64,000 nucleotides of DNA from Pseudomonas sp. (GCF_030698175.1 NZ_JAUYNT010000010.1:124001-188000); one strand, 5' to 3'. Shown: positions 1 to 10,739, counted from the first letter of the stretch. A program made the numbers and translations. The notes: generated from the sequence alone by a model not told the origin.

Positions 1-1037
1 AAGTAGAGCATCTCGCCGAGTAACATATTGCCGCTACGACGCACTCGTTCAATGCTGCGCCGGCGCACTTCGAGATAACGCGGCGGGTTGCTCAACGTCA
101 GCAACTGCGCCGCACCCAGAGCACTGGGCAGCAACCACAAGTCGCGCAAGGCGCCGCCAAACACCGGCCAATCTTGCAGCTCGCGGCCCTGCCAGTCAGC
201 ACTCAAACCGGCCAGTTGCAACGCCGCCGGATTGGCTTCGAGCACGCGCTGCTGCTGATCAATCACCAACACTGGATCAAGCAAGGCCTCGAGCAATAGA
301 TGCCGCGCCACCGGCAATAGATCAAACAGCCGCACGCCGACAATCAGCCAGCCGAACGCCAGCAAGGTAAAGGCAAAACTAAAGGGCGTCGGGTCAAAGC
401 CAAACAACATCCAACCAAAACCGACATAGCTTAAATTGGCCGCCCAAGGCACCGCAGTCACCACCACAAAGGCCAGATAGTGCCGTCGATAAAGGCCTTG
501 GCTGTGCAGCGCCGCGCGCAGTACCACCACCAGGCAGAACGCCATAAACAGGTAGACATACGCGGCGGCGGCAAAAAACAACGGGCCGTGCACATAGCGT
601 ATCGGCGCACCAACCGCAGCGGAGATTGGCGCACTGCCGGCCGCGTAAAACAAACCATGCCAAGGGTTGCTCAGCGCCAGTAACCAGCTCAGCAGCGTCA
701 TCACCGCCAGGCCCAAAACATAACGTCGCGGCAAGGGCTGCCGCTCACTGTTGACGTACTGCCAGAGAAAGATGGCCCAGAAAGTCGGCACGCCAATAAT
801 CCCCGGCCAGGCCATCTGGGCCCAAAACATCTTGCCACTGGCGTCCTGCGTCGCCATCTCCAGCCCGGCCACTAACAGCCACCAGAGAATGCCCAGATGC
901 ATGACGAAAAAGCTGCTACGACCGGGAAAATAGCGCTGGCGCAAAACCCAGCGCGACAACCAGAGCACACCCAGCCACACCAGCAAGGTCAGCAACACCG
1001 GCGCCGACAGGCTCCAGTCTGCGCTAAAGACAGTCAT
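1..1037 (-). CDS. Membrane sensor protein, 7TM + PAS, C-terminus outside window
   Basis: The minus strand is open from an ATG at 1037 to the window edge, giving about 345 residues with no stop. The first ~220 residues form roughly seven hydrophobic segments rich in Trp and Tyr, including a motif NPWHGLFY, which resembles the HisKA_7TM N-terminal sensor domain. A PAS-like stretch follows (LLDPVLVIDQQQRVLEANPA, around residues 250-270). Such proteins usually end in a histidine kinase, GGDEF or similar output module, but that part is not in the window, so the output cannot be named. The start is chosen because it is the first ATG ahead of the first membrane segment. It reads in the same direction as the DUF3999 gene, 144 bp downstream of that gene's stop. 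Confidence 0.7.
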   Translation of the reverse strand, partial: MTVFSADWSLSAPVLLTLLVWLGVLWLSRWVLRQRYFPGRSSFFVMHLGILWWLLVAGLEMATQDASGKMFWAQMAWPGIIGVPTFWAIFLWQYVNSERQPLPRRYVLGLAVMTLLSWLLALSNPWHGLFYAAGSAPISAAVGAPIRYVHGPLFFAAAAYVYLFMAFCLVVVLRAALHSQGLYRRHYLAFVVVTAVPWAANLSYVGFGWMLFGFDPTPFSFAFTLLAFGWLIVGVRLFDLLPVARHLLLEALLDPVLVIDQQQRVLEANPAALQLAGLSADWQGRELQDWPVFGGALRDLWLLPSALGAAQLLTLSNPPRYLEVRRRSIERVRRSGNMLLGEMLY

Positions 1038-1181
1038 CGACAGCACACCTGCGCCGTCTTTGGCCGCCGTCCTAGCGCTACCGGCTGATTAGAGATTGAT
1101 CTAGACACAGGCCATCCTGACCGCAAAACACTTAACTTAACTAAGCAGCGTAAAGCGCTGCCGTTACCGTTTGAGCATAAT

Positions 1182-2567
1182 TCAAGGCTTGGCCGGTGCC
1201 GCCCGTAGCAGACTCAGCGCCATCAGCACCAAGAGGCCAACCCCCAGCAGCAACACCGCCCACAACCCCAGACGTTTCCAGTCGGGGCCGCTAGCAGCAA
1301 CCGGCCCGGCAAGCGCCTCTAGCGGCGTCGAGACGGCTACGGCAACTGTCGCCACACCCAGCGTACTCAGACGCGCCGGCTCATAGCCCGGAATCAAAGT
1401 GCTCAGCGGCAAATTGACCGCCTTGGCGCCGGTATTACCAAGCGCCAAGGTATAGGGCGGCGTACCGCGAGCGAGAAACACCAACTCGGTGGCGCGCAGG
1501 CCGACTTGCAGCTGCGGCGCCTCGGTGCCCAAACCACCGCCGCGCTGATCGACCACCAACTTGAGTTGCTGCACCGGCGCACCGTACAACTCGATTTGTT
1601 CCTGCAGCGACTCCTTGCCCGCCTGCGGCAACCGATACAGCAGGCTGCGGCTGAGCAATTGCCACTGCACCTTGCCATCGCGCCGACCATAGAGCTGCAC
1701 CGGCGCCAGAGTATTGGCCTGCGGCAGACCGATTTTGATCCGCTCCAGCGGCAACGCCAGAGGCAAGTCCCAGGTATATTCGCCCGCCTTAACGCTGCTC
1801 GGCGCCATGGCCGCCGACCACGCCATGGGGGCCGGCAGCGTGTCGCTGGCACTGCTGAACAACTCCGCCGCCGTCAGCGCCGGTGCCTGCTGCGGCGCCA
1901 ACCAGAGCAGGCGCAAATAACGCGCACGCTCGCCAGGCAAGCTGATGCTGCGTTGCTCCAGTTGCTCATCGGCAAACGACAAGCGGGCGATCTGCCCCTC
2001 GCCCCAGCTTTGCCAATGCTGCAGATCATCGCTGGCCTCGATGGAGAAGCGCTGAAAGCCCTCGGCATCGCCGCTCCAATTGAGCTGTAGTTTTTCCAGT
2101 GGCGCGTCTATCGCGCTGGCGTCCAGCAGCCAGCCGCGCAGTTGTTCCTCGGCCGGCGCGGCACCGGCGGGTGCCGTCACCTCGACCAAGGTGCCGGTGC
2201 TGCTGCGTTGCACACGAATGCCCGACGCATCGAGCGGGGCGTCTTTAGGCCCGCGCAAAGGGAACCATTTGACTGCGGTTTGCTGGATGTTTTCCCGCTG
2301 CGAGGCACGCCCCAGAGTCAGCGCATAGGCCTGCGGTTGGCCTTCGGCGTTAAACACTCGGGCATCGCGCAAGTCGGCAAACTGCGCGGCAAGGTGCAGC
2401 GCCATGGGCAACTCCAGCCGATACCAGGGTCCCTCGCCACTGAGGGTCAGCGGCGCCTGGGTGCGAAAATCCTCCGGCAGATCCTGCGCCAGCGTAACGG
2501 GCGCCAGCAGACTGACTGCCAGGCCCAATGCGACGCTCAAGCGTGCCGCCAAACCCTGCTTATTCAT
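1182..2567 (-). CDS. DUF3999 family envelope protein
   Basis: A 461-residue protein with an N-terminal signal sequence (MNKQGLAARLSVALGLAVSL) followed by a long beta-rich extracytoplasmic part and one C-terminal membrane helix (LGLWAVLLLGVGLLVLMALS). This matches the DUF3999 family, whose function is unknown. The ATG at 2567 overlaps the stop of the upstream DUF2339 gene by four bases (ATGA), so the two are translationally coupled; the pairing of DUF2339 and DUF3999 is common in pseudomonads. A longer frame extends upstream to 2753, but it overlaps the neighbour and lacks a signal peptide, so I reject that start. Confidence 0.85.
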   Translation of the reverse strand: MNKQGLAARLSVALGLAVSLLAPVTLAQDLPEDFRTQAPLTLSGEGPWYRLELPMALHLAAQFADLRDARVFNAEGQPQAYALTLGRASQRENIQQTAVKWFPLRGPKDAPLDASGIRVQRSSTGTLVEVTAPAGAAPAEEQLRGWLLDASAIDAPLEKLQLNWSGDAEGFQRFSIEASDDLQHWQSWGEGQIARLSFADEQLEQRSISLPGERARYLRLLWLAPQQAPALTAAELFSSASDTLPAPMAWSAAMAPSSVKAGEYTWDLPLALPLERIKIGLPQANTLAPVQLYGRRDGKVQWQLLSRSLLYRLPQAGKESLQEQIELYGAPVQQLKLVVDQRGGGLGTEAPQLQVGLRATELVFLARGTPPYTLALGNTGAKAVNLPLSTLIPGYEPARLSTLGVATVAVAVSTPLEALAGPVAASGPDWKRLGLWAVLLLGVGLLVLMALSLLRAAPAKP

Positions 2568-5500
2568 AATTTGACCTGCTCTAATTCGGGCTCCGCCCGC
2601 CGTGGCGGTAACGGAGCAAAATAGCCAACGATCAGCAGCAATACGCCGACCCCGATAAAGGAAACGATGCGGGCCAGGCCGCCCTGATTGCCCAGTTCGA
2701 TAAAGAACAGTTTGGCCACCACCAGCGCAATCAACCCCGCGCCGATTAGCCACAGTTCGCGCCGGCCACGCAGATGACCGACGATCATCAACGGCAGTGC
2801 AATCAAGGTCCAGACAATCGACAGCCCGGCTTGCACCAGCATCGAGTCGAGCAGCACCGGCAGCTCATAAGGCACCGCGCCCCAGTGATGGGCCGCGCGA
2901 AACACCGCCGCGGTAAACAAAGCAAATAGCGAGGTCCCAGCGATTAGCTGCGCCAACCAATCGGCGCGCTGGCCAGTCCAACCGAACTGCGGCAAGCCGC
3001 TGCGCAACCACTGACAGGTGCCGAACAAGGCGAACAGCAGGCCCATCTCCAAGGGATTAATCAGCGGCAAATAGGGCAGCGGTTCGGCGGCGCCATCACT
3101 GGCGATATTCGCCAGCCAGAACCAGCCGAGCATCAACACTGCCAGCGGTGCCGCCGCCCATAGCCGGTACTCACGCGGGTAGGCGCGCAGCGGCCAAGGC
3201 AGTCGATCCAGAGTCGCCGACGGCTGCGCCATGAGTATGAGATAGGCGCTCGGCAGCAGCGCCCAACCCAACCAGCGCCAGGCGTTGTAGTGCTCGGCCA
3301 GCAACGCCAGCAAATAACGCAACTCCAGCGCCAACAGGCCAATCAACAGCCAGCAGCCGAGCACATGCATGGCGCTCAGGGCGTTCTTGGGCAGCAACCC
3401 CGGCAATTTGCGCAGCACGCCAAAATGCACGGCAAACAGCAGCAGCCAGGCGAGCCAGCCAAAGTTTGCCGCCGGATGCCACTCGCCGGTCCAGGCCAGG
3501 GCCAGCAGCAGCCCGGCCACGGGGATCAGCAAGGTCGACAGGCGCGCCAGCGCACGCCAATCGCAGCGCAGCGCCCAGAGCGCCGACAGACCAACAGTGA
3601 CGGCCGCTGCCAACAGCAGCAAGCTGGTTTGCAGCGCCGCCGGCGCGAAGCGCAGCACTTCGCTGACCCAGGCCAACGTCCACCAACCCGTGCCCCAGAC
3701 CAGCAGCAATTGCGACAAGCGCTCCAGGCTCAAACGGCCCAAGTCCCCGGCGGCTTCGCGGCGCACCACCTGGTGCAAGCGCCAAGCGCCAACCAGCGCC
3801 GCCACGCCCAGCACCAGCGGCGTCCAGAAGCCGGCATGCGCCAACGGCCGCAAACCTTCGCTGGGCAGCGGCCCGAGCAGCAACGGGCTGGCCAGCAGAA
3901 AGGCCGCACCGCCAACCACTTGCAACAGCAAGCCGAAGACAAAACTGGCGCGCTGCTGCAGGTGCAAGCTCAGCCAGATGATCAGCAAACCGCTGCCGCC
4001 CCAGACCGCGCTAGCCGTCTGCCAGGGCAACACGAACAACACCGCCAGATTGATAAACACCAGACCCACTAGCAGCACCAGTGACAGCCCACGCAGCAAT
4101 CGGGCATCACTGCGCACCAGCTGATCGCGCGCCGCGAGCAGCATGCCGCCGATTAGCGCCAAGCCAATCAAGGACGCCGTCATCAGCCCGCGCCAGCCAG
4201 CGCTGAACACTCCTGCGCCGGAGCCCGCCGAACCCTCCAATTGCGCCAGGAACACCGCACCACCCAGCAGCTGCACGGCGAATGCGGTGAACAGGAAACT
4301 GCGTTCCTGCAGGCGCAAGCCAGCAAACAGCGTCGCCAGACCGGCCAGCGACCAGATGATGGCGGTTGCTTCTGCGCCGAAGCACAGTGGCGCGATCAGG
4401 TAGAGGGCCGATAGACCCGTGCAGGCCAGCACCGGCAAGAGCCGGCGCTCCCAGGCAGCCGTGGTCCCCACCGGTGCCTGGCGCAACTGCCAGTAGCTGA
4501 ACAGCAGAGAGCCGAGCATCAAGGCGCCCAGCGGCGGACCGGCTAAAAGACTCTCCCGGCCATGACTCAGCTCGGTGAAGAAGGCCAAGACCGCCGCCGT
4601 TTGTAGCAACAAGGCGAAAATCCGCGCCAAGGGCCGCCGCTGATGCAGGCCCAGCCAGTAGATACCCGCACCCTCCACCGCCCAGGCGGCGGAGGTCCAG
4701 CCAGCGTTCAGGCCGAGCGGAATGGCCAGGGTGCCGAACACCACGCCCAAGGCGATACAGGTTTCCACCAGCAGCAAGGCACGATCGGCGGTACGCCCAG
4801 CCAACAGCCGTGCCAGCCCCATATAGAACAACCCCAGGGCCAGCGCGCTGAAGGCGGCAGCAAATTCCAGGTGCTGAATGACGGCGTACTGCAAAGCAAA
4901 ACCAATCAACGGCGGGCCGAACAGAACTGTTCCATCGACATAATCGCCCTGACGCGCCGACCAGCGCAGCAGCTCGTCACGCTCGGCTGGCGCGGCCGCC
5001 GCCTCGCGCAACTTGCGCCGGGCGAACAGCAGGCCGATGCCGACATACATCAAGAAAAACAACACCAAGAACGGCTCGGTACTCCACAACAGCTCAGGCT
5101 TGTAGGAGCGCAGGCCCCAGGCGAAGCCGATGCCGAAGGTGCCGAGAAAACCAATCAGGTTGAGCAGGCGCCAGGCCTTGAACCAGGCGATGGCGAAGAT
5201 CCCGGTATTCAGCAAGGCAAAATAGCTGAACAACGCCACATGGTTGCCGGCACCGGTGGAGGTCAGAATCGGTGCGGCAAAACCGCCCAACGCCGCCGCT
5301 GCCGCCAAGCCCAGGGCATCCTGCGCCACCGCGAGAATCGCCGAACAGAGGGTGATCACCACCAGCAGACTCAGCGCCTCAGTCGACGACAACAGCGGAT
5401 GCAAACGCATCGCCGCAAACACCGTCAGGTACAGCACCGCGATGCCGGTGCCTTGCAGCATCAGGCCGTAATTGGCGTTGCGCAGGCGCAGCCACCAGCC

Positions 5501-6184
5501 CAGCCCAAGCAGTGCCACCGCCGTGGCCGCCACGCCGGCGTAACGCACCTGCACCGGCACCACCATGCCTTCGGTGGCGTAGCGCAGCAAAAAGGCCAAG
5601 CCGAGAAACAGCAACAGCACACCGACCCGCAGCACGGTATTGCCGCCAAACAGCCAGTTGCGGGCCAGCGCAAAAGCCCGTTCAAACCAGCTGGGCTCAG
5701 CGGGTGTAATTATCCGCGGCGCTGGGCGGGCGGCAGCTGCAGGCGCGACTACAGGCGCGGGCTGACGCGACACCGTCGGCGGTAACTCCCAGACCAGCTC
5801 GCTGTCATCCGCCGTCGCATTGACCTGCGGCTGCAGCTCAGGCAACTCCCAGACCAGACCATCATCAACTTCAGCGACGCTGCTGGCCGCTGCGGCAACC
5901 TTGACCTCAGCCGGCGCTGGCTGCGGCGCTGTTGGGGCAGCAGCCGAGCCGAGACCCGCCTCGACCTTGAGCAAGCGCTGATGAATGGCGCTGGTGCCCT
6001 GCTCGAAGCGCTCGGCAAAGGCCTGCAGCTCCTTGCGCAAGACGCTGTTCTGCCACTCGAGTCCGTGCACCTTGATGGCCTGGCCGATGGCCAAGCCGAT
6101 CAGCCCGCCAAATATCGCGCCGCTGAGCGACTCGTCGGACGCGGCGCCAAGCACCAAGCCTGCCAGCATGAAGATCCATTGCAT
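2564..6184 (-). CDS. DUF2339 family large multi-pass membrane protein
   Basis: About 1206 residues. The N-terminus is a short hydrophobic hairpin with glycine-rich character (GAIFGGLIGLAIGQAI), then a coiled/linker region and a proline-alanine-rich stretch (~80-190), then some 25-30 predicted membrane segments to the C-terminus. This architecture matches DUF2339 predicted membrane proteins, whose biochemical role is unknown. The start at 6184 (MQWIFMLAG) is preferred over a frame extending to 6334, because the extension is not hydrophobic and carries no clear ribosome site. It is the first gene of a two-gene unit with the DUF3999 gene. Confidence 0.85.
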   Translation of the reverse strand: MQWIFMLAGLVLGAASDESLSGAIFGGLIGLAIGQAIKVHGLEWQNSVLRKELQAFAERFEQGTSAIHQRLLKVEAGLGSAAAPTAPQPAPAEVKVAAAASSVAEVDDGLVWELPELQPQVNATADDSELVWELPPTVSRQPAPVVAPAAAARPAPRIITPAEPSWFERAFALARNWLFGGNTVLRVGVLLLFLGLAFLLRYATEGMVVPVQVRYAGVAATAVALLGLGWWLRLRNANYGLMLQGTGIAVLYLTVFAAMRLHPLLSSTEALSLLVVITLCSAILAVAQDALGLAAAAALGGFAAPILTSTGAGNHVALFSYFALLNTGIFAIAWFKAWRLLNLIGFLGTFGIGFAWGLRSYKPELLWSTEPFLVLFFLMYVGIGLLFARRKLREAAAAPAERDELLRWSARQGDYVDGTVLFGPPLIGFALQYAVIQHLEFAAAFSALALGLFYMGLARLLAGRTADRALLLVETCIALGVVFGTLAIPLGLNAGWTSAAWAVEGAGIYWLGLHQRRPLARIFALLLQTAAVLAFFTELSHGRESLLAGPPLGALMLGSLLFSYWQLRQAPVGTTAAWERRLLPVLACTGLSALYLIAPLCFGAEATAIIWSLAGLATLFAGLRLQERSFLFTAFAVQLLGGAVFLAQLEGSAGSGAGVFSAGWRGLMTASLIGLALIGGMLLAARDQLVRSDARLLRGLSLVLLVGLVFINLAVLFVLPWQTASAVWGGSGLLIIWLSLHLQQRASFVFGLLLQVVGGAAFLLASPLLLGPLPSEGLRPLAHAGFWTPLVLGVAALVGAWRLHQVVRREAAGDLGRLSLERLSQLLLVWGTGWWTLAWVSEVLRFAPAALQTSLLLLAAAVTVGLSALWALRCDWRALARLSTLLIPVAGLLLALAWTGEWHPAANFGWLAWLLLFAVHFGVLRKLPGLLPKNALSAMHVLGCWLLIGLLALELRYLLALLAEHYNAWRWLGWALLPSAYLILMAQPSATLDRLPWPLRAYPREYRLWAAAPLAVLMLGWFWLANIASDGAAEPLPYLPLINPLEMGLLFALFGTCQWLRSGLPQFGWTGQRADWLAQLIAGTSLFALFTAAVFRAAHHWGAVPYELPVLLDSMLVQAGLSIVWTLIALPLMIVGHLRGRRELWLIGAGLIALVVAKLFFIELGNQGGLARIVSFIGVGVLLLIVGYFAPLPPRRAEPELEQVKL

Positions 6185-6463
6185 GCGCTGAGTTCCAAAA
6201 TCAATGATTGAGAGAAACACCTGCTTCCCTGCTAAGCGGCTCGGTAGCCCGACTGCCCCTAGCAAAACGGCTTGCGAGTATAGGGCCCGTGCGCTTTTGC
6301 TGACAAAGACGAATGCACAGTCTGCGCGTGGCACATAAATAAGCTTTTCTGCCTAATTAACCAACAAACCGGCCAGATGGTCATTCACAAAGTCGCAGAC
6401 ATCGTTATCATCGCGCGCCCAGAATGCTCACATCCCGAGCCGCCAACACAGGTGCACAGCGTC

Positions 6464-6859
6464 ATGAGTAAGTTGTTGATCGTCGGTGCCGACCTGGATC
6501 GGACGGATACCTGGATCAAATACGAAAGAACCATGTGCAGCAGCTGCGTTTCCAGCTGCTGCACCATGCCGGTGGAAGTGCGCTTCAACGACCTGCTACG
6601 CATTGGCCTGGTGCAAGAGTTCGAGCGCAGCGAGCCGCGCAAGAACATTGCCAAGCGCCTGCAAAAGGAAGGCATAGTCGAACGCTACAACCAGAAGCAG
6701 GAAATCTTCACCCTGGTGCGCATGGCCAACAACGACTGCCTGTACCTGGACCGTAAAAGCCGCCTGTGCACCATCTACGAGCTGCGCCCGGAAACCTGCC
6801 GCAATCACCCCAAAATCGGCCCACGCCCCGGTTTCTGCGCATTTAAGCCCAAGCTTTAA
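6464..6859 (+). CDS. YkgJ-like cysteine-cluster protein
   Basis: A 131-residue soluble protein with conserved cysteines in the pattern CSSCVSSCC near residues 25-33, then C (NNDCLYLD), C (SRLCTIYE) and C (ETCRNHP) toward the C-terminus. This is typical of the YkgJ / zinc- or iron-chelating cysteine cluster family (Fe-S or Zn binding; exact function unknown). The ATG at 6464 is preferred over an in-frame upstream start at 6377 because conservation begins at MSKLLIVGADLD. The upstream ribosome site is weak. It is transcribed divergently from the DUF2339 gene and ends just before a shared terminator. Confidence 0.75.
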   Translation: MSKLLIVGADLDRTDTWIKYERTMCSSCVSSCCTMPVEVRFNDLLRIGLVQEFERSEPRKNIAKRLQKEGIVERYNQKQEIFTLVRMANNDCLYLDRKSRLCTIYELRPETCRNHPKIGPRPGFCAFKPKL

Positions 6860-6886
6860 GCGATTGTCGATTTAACCCCGCAGCAC

Positions 6887-6925
6887 AAAAAAAAGCCCCA
6901 ACCATTTATTGGCCGGGGCTTTTTG
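6887..6925. terminator. Bidirectional rho-independent terminator
   Basis: A stem AAAAAGCCCC / GGGGCTTTTT with A-tract on one side and T-tract on the other lies between the convergent YkgJ-like gene and cptA, so it can end transcripts from both sides. Confidence 0.85.
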
Positions 6926-6945
6926 CTTTTAGCTGACCACTAGGC

Positions 6946-8700
6946 TTACTTCAGCGCCAGCTCCGCAGGTTTGGCCGGAGCCGCGACCTTAGGTTTGATC
7001 AAACTAAAGTCGATCAAGGATTTCGGCTGATAGGGGTCACCAATCAGCAGTGGCCGCACTTTGAAGTCGGCGCTCACCAGGCTCTTGCTGCGGTCCAGCT
7101 CGGCAAAGCTTAAGCCCGCCAAGTCGGCCCAGGTGTGAATCAGATTGGCGCTGCTATAAGGCCGGCTGAGCTGCGCTGAATAATCGGTCGGGCTGCTCCC
7201 TGGGTTAGCGGTCTGCCATTGCGCGGAAGTCCAGAGCATAAAGGGAATGGTGTACATCGGCGCCGTCGGCTTGCCTTCGTTGCGCCCCAGCACGCTGCCC
7301 TCGGGCGAGTCGAACACCGCCTCGCCATGGTCGGACAAATACAACAAGAAGCCATTGGGCTTAGTCGCGGCAAACTGCTCGATCAGGCTCGACACCACAA
7401 AGTCGTTATAGAGCACCGCATTGTCGTAGCTGTTGTAGGTCGGCAGCTGGTCATCGGTGACCCACTCAGGCACGCCCTGGCGATCAGTAAACTGATCAAA
7501 CTCCGCCGGATAGCGGTACTTGTAGCTCATGTGCGTGCCAAGCAGGTGAATGATGATCAGCTTGCGCGGCGCCGCCTCGGCCAAGACCTTAGTGAAAGGC
7601 GCCAACACATCGCCATCGTACTGGCGGGCATCCTGGTTGAGGTTGTTATTCAGGTAGACCTGCTCATCGGCCTGCTTGGAGAAGGTCGTCAGCATGGTGT
7701 TGCGCTTGGTCATGGTCTGCTGATTGGTGATCCAGTAGGTCTTGTAACCGGCCTGTTTCATCATGTTCATGATCGACGGCGTGGTCAGGTAGGCGTCTGG
7801 ATTTTGCTCATCGGCAAAGGTCAGCACCTGCTGCAACGCCTCGATGGTGTAAGGCCGCGGCGTGACCACGTTATCGAACACCGCCAACTGCTCACGCAAC
7901 TTATCGAGCTTGGGCGTGGTGGTCCGCGGGTAGCCGTAGAGGCTCATGCGCTGACGGTTGGTCGACTCGCCAAGGACCAACACCAGAGTGCTGGGCAGGC
8001 CCGCGTGCTGATCACGCATGTTTTGCAGCGGGGGGATTTTGGCGTTGTCGGCCAGCAGCGACTGCATGTCGTTGAGCTGCTCAAGGTATTTGCGATAACC
8101 CACCACCAGCTGCCAGGGCACTGCCGGCTCAACCCGCGCCTCGAACTTCTCGAACGCTTGCGCCAAGGTCGGACGCTTGTGAATTTGCTTGGCCAACGGA
8201 TAAACCAGCACCCCAACAAACAGCGCCAAACTCAACACCAGGGCTTGCTTGCGGCTAAAGCGCAGCGGCCGCACGCGCTTCCACAGCAGCCAGGCGCCGA
8301 GGCTGTAAACCAGGTACACCGGCACCATCCACCAGGCAAAGTACTGAGCGAAGTACTCGCTGCTCTCGGCCATGTTGGATTCGAACATGATAAAAATCAC
8401 GCTCTGGGAGAACTGCTGGCCATAGATGCAGAAGTAACCCAGGCCGATCAGCGAGCACAGCCACAACACCACGCCGATAGTGCCGGCAATCGCCCGCGCT
8501 TTGGCCGGGAACAGCAACACCGGAATCAGCCAGATGGCGCTCATCAGCAAGGCTTGGCGGAAATTCTCAAAACCACTGGTGCCGGTCAGCTGGATCAATA
8601 AATGGGTGACGCCGGAGAAGTACCAAAAAAACAGAAACAACCAACCGAGTCCCGCCCAATCCATACCTTGTCGGCCTTGGGCCTGTGCTGCTACTTGCAT
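6946..8700 (-). CDS. cptA: Phosphoethanolamine transferase, CptA type
   Basis: A 584-residue inner-membrane enzyme of the sulfatase/alkaline-phosphatase superfamily that moves phosphoethanolamine from phosphatidylethanolamine to the lipopolysaccharide core or lipid A. Five hydrophobic segments occupy the first ~185 residues; the periplasmic catalytic domain follows. The nucleophile motif LGESTNRQRMSLYGY (about residue 240) and the metal-site motif YLSDHGEAVF (about 455) are present. The length agrees with CptA (E. coli YijP, about 577). The ATG at 8700 has GGAG nine bases upstream; a second in-frame ATG at 8664 is possible. CptA as opposed to EptA/EptB is an inference from overall pattern. 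Confidence 0.8.
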   Translation of the reverse strand: MQVAAQAQGRQGMDWAGLGWLFLFFWYFSGVTHLLIQLTGTSGFENFRQALLMSAIWLIPVLLFPAKARAIAGTIGVVLWLCSLIGLGYFCIYGQQFSQSVIFIMFESNMAESSEYFAQYFAWWMVPVYLVYSLGAWLLWKRVRPLRFSRKQALVLSLALFVGVLVYPLAKQIHKRPTLAQAFEKFEARVEPAVPWQLVVGYRKYLEQLNDMQSLLADNAKIPPLQNMRDQHAGLPSTLVLVLGESTNRQRMSLYGYPRTTTPKLDKLREQLAVFDNVVTPRPYTIEALQQVLTFADEQNPDAYLTTPSIMNMMKQAGYKTYWITNQQTMTKRNTMLTTFSKQADEQVYLNNNLNQDARQYDGDVLAPFTKVLAEAAPRKLIIIHLLGTHMSYKYRYPAEFDQFTDRQGVPEWVTDDQLPTYNSYDNAVLYNDFVVSSLIEQFAATKPNGFLLYLSDHGEAVFDSPEGSVLGRNEGKPTAPMYTIPFMLWTSAQWQTANPGSSPTDYSAQLSRPYSSANLIHTWADLAGLSFAELDRSKSLVSADFKVRPLLIGDPYQPKSLIDFSLIKPKVAAPAKPAELALK

Positions 8701-8858
8701 CTACTCAGTCTCCAACCACTAGCCGGGCGCCCCTCTACAGCAGGTAGACGGGCGCGAAACCCAAATAAAACGGGCAATAAAGCCGGCCATATTAACCGCT
8801 TGGATGTGAAAACGTCGTCATTCGCCCGGCCAGCGGCAAATCCACGCGCCACCACAAC

Positions 8859-8898
8859 GAAAAAACCCCCGCCATCGAGGATGGCGGGGGCTTTTTTT
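8859..8898. terminator. Strong terminator downstream of typA
   Basis: An 11-bp perfect stem CCCCCGCCATC / GATGGCGGGGG with a 3-base loop, preceded by an A-run and followed by seven Ts. It follows the typA stop on the minus strand and can work in both orientations. Confidence 0.9.
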
Positions 8899-8918
8899 AA
8901 GCGCTTGTAGCGGGTTAC

Positions 8919-10739
8919 TTACTTAGCGCTTTTCTTGCCGGCGCGAGTACGCTCGCTTTCGCCAAGAATTTTCTTACGCAGACGAATCGACTTCGGCGTC
9001 ACTTCGCAAAGTTCGTCTTCTTGCACGAACTCCAGAGCTTGCTCCAGGGTGAAACGGATTGGCGGAACCAAAGCAATGGTTTCGTCCTTACCGGAAGCAC
9101 GCATGTTGTCGAGCTTCTTGCCCTTGGTTGGGTTGATGCCCAGGTCGTTGTCGCGGCTGTTGATGCCGACGATTTGACCTTCATAGACATCTTCACCGTG
9201 ACCGAGGAACAGCTTGCCACGTGCCTGCAGGGTTTCCAGCGAGTAGGTCAGTGCCTTACCGGTAGCCACCGACACCAGTACGCCGTTCTGACGGCCGGAC
9301 ATGTCGCCGGACTTCATCGGAGCGTAACGGTCGAAGATGCTGGTCAGAATGCCGCCACCGCAGGTGATGGTCAGGAACTCGTTACGGAAACCGATCAAGC
9401 CACGGGCCGGGATGTTGTACTCAAGGCGCACACGGCCCTTGCCATCCGGAACCATGTTGGTCAGGTCGCCTTTACGCAGACCCATCTGCTCCATCAGTGC
9501 GCCTTGGTAGGCTTCTGGCAGGTCGATGGTGACGTTTTCGAACGGTTCGTGCTTAACGCCATCAACCATACGAATGATCACTTCCGGACGACCAACACCC
9601 ATTTCGAAGCCTTCGCGACGCATGGTTTCGATCAGTACCGACAAGTGCAACTCGCCACGGCCAGACACCTTGAACTTGTCAGCGGTGTCGCCTTCTTCAA
9701 CGCGCAAAGCCACGTTGAACAGCAGCTCTTTGTCCAGACGCTCACGGATGTTACGGCTGGTGACGAACTTGCCTTCTTTACCGCAGAACGGCGAGTCATT
9801 CACCTGGAAGGTCATGCTCACGGTTGGCTCATCAACCGACAGTGGCTTCATAGCTTCGACGTTCAGCGGGTCGCACAGGGTGTCGGAGATGAACAGCTCA
9901 TCAAAGCCGCTGATGCAGACGATGTCGCCGGCTGCAGCTTCTTCAACGTCGATGCGGTGCAGACCGTGGTGACCCATCAGTTTGAGGATACGACCGTTGC
10001 GGCGCTTGCCGTTAACGTCGATAGCCACTACCTGGGTGTTCGGCTTAACGCGACCACGGGCGATCCGGCCAACGCCGATAACACCGAGGAAACTGTTGTA
10101 GTCCAGTGCCGAGATTTGCATCTGGAACGGACCATCACGGTCAACTTGCGGCGCTGGAACGTGGTCAACAATGGCCTGATACAGCGGGGTCATGTCTTCA
10201 GCCATCTCGGCGTGATCCAGACCGGCAATACCGTTCAGAGCCGAGGCGTAAATGACTTTGAAGTCCAACTGCTCTTCGGTCGCGCCGAGGTTGTCGAACA
10301 GATCGAAGATTTGATCCAGAACCCAATCCGGACGTGCGCCCGGACGGTCAACCTTGTTGATCACCACGATCGGACGCAGGCCAGCCTGGAAGGCCTTCTG
10401 GGTCACGAAACGGGTCTGCGGCATAGGGCCGTCTTGGGCGTCAACCAGCAGCAGCACCGAGTCAACCATCGACATCACACGCTCAACTTCACCGCCGAAG
10501 TCGGCGTGGCCTGGGGTGTCAACGATGTTGATGTGGTAGCCGTTCCAGTTGATGGCGGTGTTCTTCGCCAGAATGGTAATGCCGCGCTCTTTTTCCTGGT
10601 CGTTGCTGTCCATCACGCGCTCATCGTTGAGCTCGTTACGCTCAAGAGTGCCGGACTGGCGCAGGAGTTTGTCTACCAGGGTGGTCTTACCGTGGTCAAC
10701 GTGAGCAATGATGGCGATGTTACGTAGATTTTCGATCAC
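8919..10739 (-). CDS. typA: Ribosome-associated GTPase TypA/BipA
   Basis: A 606-residue translational GTPase of the EF-G family that binds the 70S ribosome and aids 50S assembly and stress or cold adaptation. G1 is [15 protein letters not shown] (about residues 11-25), G3 is [11 protein letters not shown], and G4 is [13 protein letters not shown]-like domains III and V and the BipA-specific C-terminal domain follow; the tail is Lys-rich ([10 protein letters not shown]). The length matches the family. It lies immediately upstream of the strong terminator and about 130 bp downstream of thiI on the same strand, as in other pseudomonads. Confidence 0.98.
   Translation of the reverse strand: MIENLRNIAIIAHVDHGKTTLVDKLLRQSGTLERNELNDERVMDSNDQEKERGITILAKNTAINWNGYHINIVDTPGHADFGGEVERVMSMVDSVLLLVDAQDGPMPQTRFVTQKAFQAGLRPIVVINKVDRPGARPDWVLDQIFDLFDNLGATEEQLDFKVIYASALNGIAGLDHAEMAEDMTPLYQAIVDHVPAPQVDRDGPFQMQISALDYNSFLGVIGVGRIARGRVKPNTQVVAIDVNGKRRNGRILKLMGHHGLHRIDVEEAAAGDIVCISGFDELFISDTLCDPLNVEAMKPLSVDEPTVSMTFQVNDSPFCGKEGKFVTSRNIRERLDKELLFNVALRVEEGDTADKFKVSGRGELHLSVLIETMRREGFEMGVGRPEVIIRMVDGVKHEPFENVTIDLPEAYQGALMEQMGLRKGDLTNMVPDGKGRVRLEYNIPARGLIGFRNEFLTITCGGGILTSIFDRYAPMKSGDMSGRQNGVLVSVATGKALTYSLETLQARGKLFLGHGEDVYEGQIVGINSRDNDLGINPTKGKKLDNMRASGKDETIALVPPIRFTLEQALEFVQEDELCEVTPKSIRLRKKILGESERTRAGKKSAK

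Noticed and set aside
9021..10727. Long open frame (568 codons) on the plus strand opposite typA
   Set aside because: It is the antisense shadow of a strongly conserved GTPase gene; the encoded protein has no family resemblance.
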